Source: Alentia gelatinosa (lineage: Eukaryota; Annelida; Polychaeta; Phyllodocida; Polynoidae). Taken from it: a stretch of 64,000 bases of DNA. Positions 57,987-64,000 of this stretch are shown in pieces. The notes below the pieces were generated by a model. The model had not been told where the DNA came from, made no database searches, and saw only the letters and a program-made list of their open reading frames with translations. The stretch's first letter is position 1. Each line of letters starts with the position of its first letter. The position numbers and the translations under genes were made by a program. The DNA lies in contig OX465581.1 of NCBI GenBank assembly GCA_950022655.1, forward strand, positions 32,521,300 to 32,585,299, written 5' to 3'.

Positions 57987-58027
<41 letters not shown>
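57910..58027. repeat. (AT)n then (GATA)n microsatellite
   Basis: About 60 bases of AT followed by about 58 bases of ATAG/GATA tetranucleotide. The compound structure suggests one repeat grew out of the other. Confidence 0.97.
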
Positions 58028-58028
<1 letters not shown>

Positions 58029-58559
58029 TTCATCCTCACTTTATATCCTAACTTCGGAAGAGGTACTTTTTGCAGAAAAAATTGTACAATGTACCGATCT
58101 CAAATTAGGTAACCAAAAATAACCCCATATTGAAAAGATTAATAAGACAGTTTATAAAGAAGGGTTGGTCAGCCACTTAAACCTTTTATTCCAACATATC
58201 ACTTAAAGCAAAGGTCCCAAAGCATCTTCCTATATAGTGACTGAGTAATACTGGACACACGAATAATTCAGTCCAGAGGAAGCGTAAATGACCATGCATA
58301 TCATAAACATATATATTGTGTTGTTGTGCTTGGAACCAAAGGTTTCTATGCGCTGCTTCAACAGAAAAAGTTTAGATTTGATAGGAAATTGTTGCTCTAT
58401 TTAAAACCTTTGTGATACATTCAATAAAGATATTTTAAAGCATTAGGCATGATATATATTGTTGAGAAATGGCGACAGTGTTAGAGTGACTGAATGAAGT
58501 CTGTTCGTAGTTGTATTTGTGTGTTTGTACATACCTTAATACACTAAAGGAACGTGAAC
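58028..58559. other. Unannotated stretch
   Basis: AT-rich, no exon or repeat with defined ends. Confidence 0.4.
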
Positions 58560-59720
58560 TATACTTTATTCAGGTACCCTCACTCTGTCTCCTTATCATC
58601 ACAAGTTTAGACTGTTACAAACATTTGAGTGAAAACCAAGGAGGTTTCAGGGCTGGGAAATCGACAATTTTAATAACTGCAGACTTTATTGACGCCATAT
58701 AGAAATCGATGGATCAGGGTAATCTAGCAATTGCTAGATTTATTGACTTTATTAAGGCGTTCGCTACTGTCGATCATGCCATACTAAATAAAATGATACC
58801 CAAATATAGTCTCCATGACAAAACCTAATGATGGATTCAAAACTATCTCTCCAACTGTGTACACCACTGCCAATAGCAAAGCATCATCTACTAACAAAAT
58901 CTCTTATGGTGTCCCTCAAGGGTCTACCGTTGGCCCACTATTCAACGACATAGAAGTAATCCTAAAAAAAAGTGCCCAATAAAACTATATGCAGATGATG
59001 GCGTTATCTACATGTCGGATATCAACCCCTCACCTGCCCATCTAAAACTTTCTGTCTGGTGTAAAAAGAACTATTTAACGCAAAACTCTCGAAAATTCAA
59101 AAAGACGAAGGTCGGCACAGAACAACGAACTACCTACCATAATGTTGAGTGACTGTGAACTGGAGGATGTGAGTAAGTTTGAGTACCTTGGTTTAACTTT
59201 GGATCCCATCTCTCTTCTTTACCAATCACATAAATAGTAAAAATAAAAAACCCTCCCACAAAACCTATGTGCTATGTCAAATAAAAAAATATAAGAACAA
59301 ATATCAAGCGATAGCCATTTATAAAACGAAAGTACATGTACTCCCTTACTTCGAATACGGTGACATCTTTGCCCATATTTGAAATAACCGACTAACAGAT
59401 AAACTACAAAGAATACAAAATAGGGCCCTAAAACTCTGTGTAAATGAATCTATCTAAAAAAATACACTTGATGTCCACAAAACATGTAGAATCAACACCC
59501 TGTATGGGAAAATTTAAGAAATGCACACATTCTCAATGTGGCTCACAAAAGGAATCAATCTGAAAACTACTATTCTATACCGAACCCTGTAACCAGACAA
59601 GTTCAAGTCCCTCTCTTCAAATAGAACCGTTTTAACAAAGAACTGTATCAGAAAAGCATAGAGTACAAAACAGCAATGTCCTTGAATTACCTTGATTCAT
59701 AGGTTAGACAACTGGGGACC
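58560..59720 (+). mobile_element. Degenerate LINE (non-LTR retrotransposon) with RT domain
   Basis: The translation in shifting frames gives, in order, ENQGGFRAGKST (58631-58666), FIDFIKAFATVDHAI, a GVPQGSTVGPLLFN-like motif, KLYADDGVIYMSD (YADD at 58987-58998), a thumb with YLGLTLD, and PYFEYGDIFAH. This is the RT domain of a LINE in correct order. Many stops and small indels make it a pseudogene. It is related to the 19.7 kb fragment, which shares the YADD and F-YG motifs. The 63-codon plus frame 58511-58702 is part of it and not a gene. Confidence 0.88.
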
Positions 59721-60158
59721 AGCGGGGAATTTAAAGTATTTACCCGAAGGAATCTAAAAATCTGGAGAGATAAATACAATCAATAGACTGAAAACCTAAA
59801 CCTCTAAATAACTAAATGATTGTTGAGCCTAAATCTACCTGTCCTACACGGTCAACTGAAAATTATATATGTTCATTGTAAATGCCACACGCAATGTCTT
59901 GGAAACACTTAGAAAACAACCTAAGAACGGTAACGAACTGCACTGCTACATGACATTTTGTTATGCCTCATAGCTGTAAATATGTTGGGAGAAAAATCAT
60001 ATTCCTGAACTGTTAAAAACGCCATTTTATTAATTACAATTTTGACTTACAGCAAGTCATGTAGTACAGAGGGATGAAATATATTGATTCGTTACTCAGT
60101 GACGAATTAAATCTGTACAGTTGGTCATTAAGTGTGAGACATTCGCACACAGGTAGGA
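59721..60158. other. Unannotated stretch
   Basis: AT-rich; no feature seen. Confidence 0.4.
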
Positions 60159-60434
60159 CTGGCGTCCACCTACTACGATAGAAATTTAGACCTACCGATA
60201 TGGCACCAATACAAAAAGTTAATATCGGAGACATATCGGGAAGGTGCAAAATCGTAGACATATTTCTAGACATGCCAATCTATCATGCATCGTAAGGGGC
60301 TTTTTTCGGTGCCTATTCGCAGAAACGTGGTCAACTGCCCCGATATTAGGTGGCCTTCCGACGCGATTCAGATTTTTTATCGGGAGGTGTGTCGTAGACC
60401 ATATTGGAGCCATATCGTAGTAGGTGGACGCCAG
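60159..60434. mobile_element. Foldback element with CTGGCGTCCACCTACTACGATA ends
   Basis: The left end at 60159-60180 is the exact reverse complement of the right end at 60413-60434 (22 bases). About 276 bases, non-coding. The clean ends suggest a fairly young MITE-like insertion. Confidence 0.85.
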
Positions 60435-62029
60435 GCTTTATAGATAAACTCCACTGCTCAGGCATCAATAGTGAAAAGCACCTCTATGTACTAATTTGAG
60501 GCCAGGTACATGTATTTTTAGGGAATGGCAAACATTACCCACAAAGCCAAGTAATAATTAAAAATAGCAACACCAGTGTCCAGGGAGCAATGTGGTTACG
60601 TGGATTTTACAAGACGTGACTTGATTAAATATGGAAGACAGCTTGATCATTAGTCAGTGGGTAATGTTGGTGCACATGCAAGTGCAAACCTTCTCACCAA
60701 TATTATTTGTCTTTTTCATTTATAGCACTGTAGTAGAGATTGCCATTTTAACAACTCAGATGATAGCTGATGTAATCAACTTTATCTCACCCCAGATATT
60801 TTTTCTCCATAGACTTAACATTGGGAACTCGTATCTAATGCCTATTAGATATTTATGAAAAATATCCAATGGGGGATAATGTCACAAATGTTAGCCCATT
60901 AGTCAATATTAAGGGTGAGATAAATTCAGAAACCTCGCCGAGTGAATTACTACGTGATTCAAATGAGATGGGATCGAGCTCTGACCCTAAACTTGAATGG
61001 GTTTCCTCTATAGTATCATATAGTTCGAGCATAGGATTTTTCAAAGGAAGAAAAACGAAGATACTGTTTTGTATGTGTGAGTCAGCCTTTATTACCTATT
61101 CAACCATTGCACATGAAGTGATTATCATCACAGACTTTCCCAGTCAATATTGCATATTGTATTCGACTGTATTTATATATAACCTTTCCAGAACTTGCCA
61201 AGCTTCATAAGGGTCCGGTAAAAACGCTTCATGAATAAAAACCAGAAAGGAGTTTCTTATTCTCAAACAATCACCATCGATCACACAACCACGCGAAAGG
61301 TGAAGGGGATGGTAAACTTTAAATTGTAGAAAATGTATTTACTATCATTCCAGATAACTATTTAGACAAAAGGGATGGTGATTGGAACCAAAGACTCGAA
61401 CTTTTCTGGATAAAGCATTGTATACATCTGTTTGCATCAATGGCAATTCTTATGAGGATGATCATTTACTTGTTGTTAGGAATATCTAGACATACAAGTC
61501 CAATATTATAGGTTCCCCAGGTTTAAGCCATGTGCAAACGCCATATCATACAATTGCTTTTCTCACATCAAACTTCAATTTTGTGCCTCTTAATCAATAA
61601 TAGTATATTTGACAATGGTTATCTCCTCAAGGCAAACCTATGGGCGATGTCCTACATTATGTAGTTGTTCAATATTACAATACTATATCATTTATTGTCT
61701 CTCGCTGTATTCGTAAACTTAATCAAATAGCGTGTGTACCATACCCCCGTATAAGGCAATTTCGAACATCTATTTAAACTAGTTAAAACTTGATTAACGC
61801 ATACACAGAGAATAATACATTGAGGCATTACTAACAATATATCACTATTCTCTTTTCGGAAAATGATGAATCAATATTAACATGAAACTTGCAGAGAACA
61901 TATGTAATAGGAGCAAATATTATGTTCATCATTGATGAATGAGCGTGCAATTATATATGACTAACAATTAACAGGTTTGATTTAAACTAAGCTTATGGAT
62001 AGTTATCTGTAACTCACTTTCACCTAGTC
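60435..62029. other. Gene-free stretch
   Basis: AT-rich. Frames near 60870-61210 are open on both strands but show no domain. The missing 5' exon(s) of the cysteine-rich gene could lie here; none could be recognised. Confidence 0.4.
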
Positions 62030-62230
62030 AACTTGCCATTTCTGCAACTGCCCATCTAGGATCCAAATTCCTCAAGCACCATAGGGTCTTGGGGTATTTT
62101 GGTCTTGAGTGATTGGTCATGGTCAGCTGGGTACGCCTCTAAGACTCTGAGACACTGGCTCCCTGCTCTGTTCTCAATATCACAGTGAATAGCACACAGA
62201 TAGCTTAGGGATAGTTTGTATGCAGTACCC
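62030..62230 (-). repeat. Short dispersed repeat, copy 2
   Basis: Reverse-complement partner of 32170-32370. Shared blocks include TCTTGAGTGATTGGTCATGG and CCTAGGATCC-like ends. It resembles a SINE-sized element of unknown origin. Confidence 0.75.
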
Positions 62231-62591
62231 TGAAAGTCTATTTGGACCCCTCTAAGCTCTAGATGATGTATTTAGCGCGTGCAAGCACGCTTTAATAACA
62301 TCATTTTTAATATTGTTAAAACAAATAATTCTAAGGATAGCATGGCAAATAGCCTGATCAAATGATAGAATTTGAGTTCAGATTACAATTGATCGGTCCC
62401 CTAGTATCATGCACCAATACTAGTGTCCCTCACAAACTCTGCCTCACTCTTAACCCCACCCCGTTTAGAAAGGGTTAACACACTTCCTTTCATAAAATGC
62501 TATATAATATGATTAGATATGAAGCCCTTCCATTGGATGCCACTATGTGAGAAGTCCACAGAAAGGGTCACTCTGGAGAAATACGTAGAGT

Positions 62592-63552
62592 CTAGACGAG
62601 GCTTTTCCCCCAAAGCGAGAGTAGTGAGCAGAAACACACGAGAAACAGCGCGATCTTCAGACTTGCGGCTCCGCATGTTATAGAGTTACACATGTTTCCG
62701 GTACAGCAAAATGACTTCATGTCCTGTAAAGCAATAACAGCAAGGAATATATAAGGATCAGGGAAACACTGGTCATATACTTTTTATATATTTCGTATGC
62801 TTCATAGTGAAAGGTCAATGACTATGAAGGACACCCAGTGCCACATATGATGTGCGCCCATTTTCCTAACTGGCCACATGAACAGATAAAACAAAGGAAT
62901 GTTTAAGCAAAAGTATGACCTTTAGTGAATAAAAAAGTATTGCGAATCCAGCTAATATGCATTGAGATCATTACCTCGTCCTGATTGATCACTATTAAAA
63001 CCCCTTTCCATTAAAGAAATGTACGTATCTGCAAGAACCAAAATTTAGCCATTGCCCTGTTCTCAGTCTTTCAGTGCTAGTTCAGGGGGATGTTTTTCAG
63101 TCGAGACGAACTCAACCTGAGATCCACTGAGATTGATCAGCGATCCTGAGACCGAATTTGATATGAATGGCGGAAAGTGCTCTTAAGTCTACACAGTGGA
63201 TCTCAACTAAAACGATCTCAAGTTGAGATCATTTCGTGCCAGGTATAAGATTCTGCATCCGGAAATTATTGATTTAAGACATTTAAATACTTATTCAAGT
63301 TAGACCATATTTACACCAAATAATTGTCCAAGTCCATTTGATCCAATCCTAAAAGTTTATAATTTGTTATTGAATATTCAATAAGTGAGACATGTTTTAC
63401 TTTTTGAATGGGTGTTGGTGTTATTTACAAATATGGAATGACCTTGACCTTACCCTGCTGAAATAAAACCGAGCATTACAGTAGGATACACAAGCTGCCT
63501 GAGTGGTGCAGTGCCTGCGTTTTTCAGATTTCCAGATAATGTTTATCATGGT
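62592..63552 (-). CDS. Second Ly6/uPAR-like GPI-anchored gene, last two exons
   Basis: The last exon is 62592-62723: acceptor CTTTACAG, then 43 codons and TAG. It holds SFCCTGNMCNS, the CC-x4-CN ending of Ly6/uPAR domains, and a hydrophobic tail (LKIALFLVCFCSLLSLW) typical of a GPI signal. The preceding exon is probably 63454-63552 (AGG-GTAAGG donor, phase 0), giving HCTTQAACVSYCN, which fits the third to fifth cysteines of the same domain; its left acceptor (TTATTAAG) is weak, so that boundary may move. The phase and the position of the intron just before CC equal those of the gene at 54.4-57.4 kb, so the two look like tandem paralogues. The N-terminal exons are outside the window or unrecognised. 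Confidence 0.6.
63095..63240. repeat. Foldback sequence in the last intron
   Basis: CTGAGATCCACTGA near 63118 is answered by CAGTGGATCTCA at 63194-63205, with further GATCTCAA/TTGAGATC blocks outside. MITE-like and imperfect. It lies between the two exons of the second Ly6-like gene. Confidence 0.55.
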
Positions 63553-64000
63553 CTTAATAACCACAGGAAAACTACGAAATTTGGGATATAGGTATGTCCG
63601 ATTATTATTGCCTTTCACTCTTTATATTTTCTAATTTGAATAAGTTTTAGCATCTGAAAACCGAAACTGTCACCCGAAACGGTCGTATCTCAGTCTCATA
63701 TACATATTGTGAGCCCGGATCTTGACGTTGTTGGACCACGGCTGTCTCATGTACACTACACGAATGCAAATTCTCTACTGATTTCATTTCTACGGTTTGT
63801 GCTTGGACAAAAGTTAAAATGATTCACACGACTATAGACTGGATAGCGTATATGTATATGTGATCCTTAGTCGATAGCTATTGATCGAATTAAGTACGCT
63901 TTTGACCTAATCAGTGATTAGCAGTTATTTCATTTATCTGGAAATTCTATTGTGTCCCTGGTTGTATGTATAGGTAATCACCAAAAATAGGTACATGTAT
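63553..64000. other. Right edge, possible further exon
   Basis: On the minus strand an acceptor-like GTGTAG near 63760 is followed by about 85 open bases and GTGACA. It has no cysteine and could not be linked to the Ly6-like gene, so it is not called. Confidence 0.3.

Overview
The window is nuclear DNA from an animal, most likely a marine invertebrate (a lophotrochozoan such as a mollusc or brachiopod, or an invertebrate deuterostome); the sequence alone does not fix the phylum. The reasons are split genes with GT-AG introns and matched phases, a claudin-superfamily gene, Ly6-like GPI-anchored protein exons, a degenerate interstitial TTAGGG-type telomere tract, and a dense load of foldback (MITE-like) elements, LINE remnants and (AT)n microsatellites. 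No tRNA, rRNA, CRISPR or bacterial-style operon was seen.

Layout. 1-35 kb is almost gene-free: AT-rich DNA with small GC-rich islands, several families of short inverted-repeat elements (14.1, 18.1, 23.3 and 23.8-24.5 kb), a LINE remnant (19.7 kb), a large inverted repeat pair (26.7-27.5 and 30.5-31.3 kb) flanking a 42-bp minisatellite and the telomere-like tract, and C-homopolymer runs (33.1 kb).

35,362-41,603 is a full-length LTR retrotransposon on the minus strand. It has two 661-bp LTRs identical by eye, a 4-bp CATG target duplication, a proline-tRNA primer site and a polypurine tract. RT and integrase are Ty3/Gypsy-like, but the domain order is gag-protease-integrase-RT-RNase H, the Ty1/Copia order that defines the Gmr1-like group. 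Its Gag has a SCAN-like capsid segment. Three lesions (an extra G in integrase, a 44-bp tandem duplication, and loss of the RNase H core) make this copy defective although its LTRs are pristine, so a relative probably supplied the enzymes.

41.6-49.8 kb is again gene-poor. 49,864-53,281 is a complete three-exon claudin/PMP22-superfamily gene on the plus strand (199 aa, four membrane segments) whose first intron holds a nested pair of foldback elements. 54,407-57,387 holds the last four exons, on the minus strand, of a cysteine-rich, probably GPI-anchored protein (furin-like repeats followed by a Ly6/uPAR-like module). 62,592-63,552 holds the last two exons of a second gene of the same C-terminal type, pointing to a tandem cluster that runs off the right edge. 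Between them lie another LINE remnant and more short inverted-repeat elements.

The exon models come from reading splice sites and frame by eye; no alignment or transcript evidence was available.
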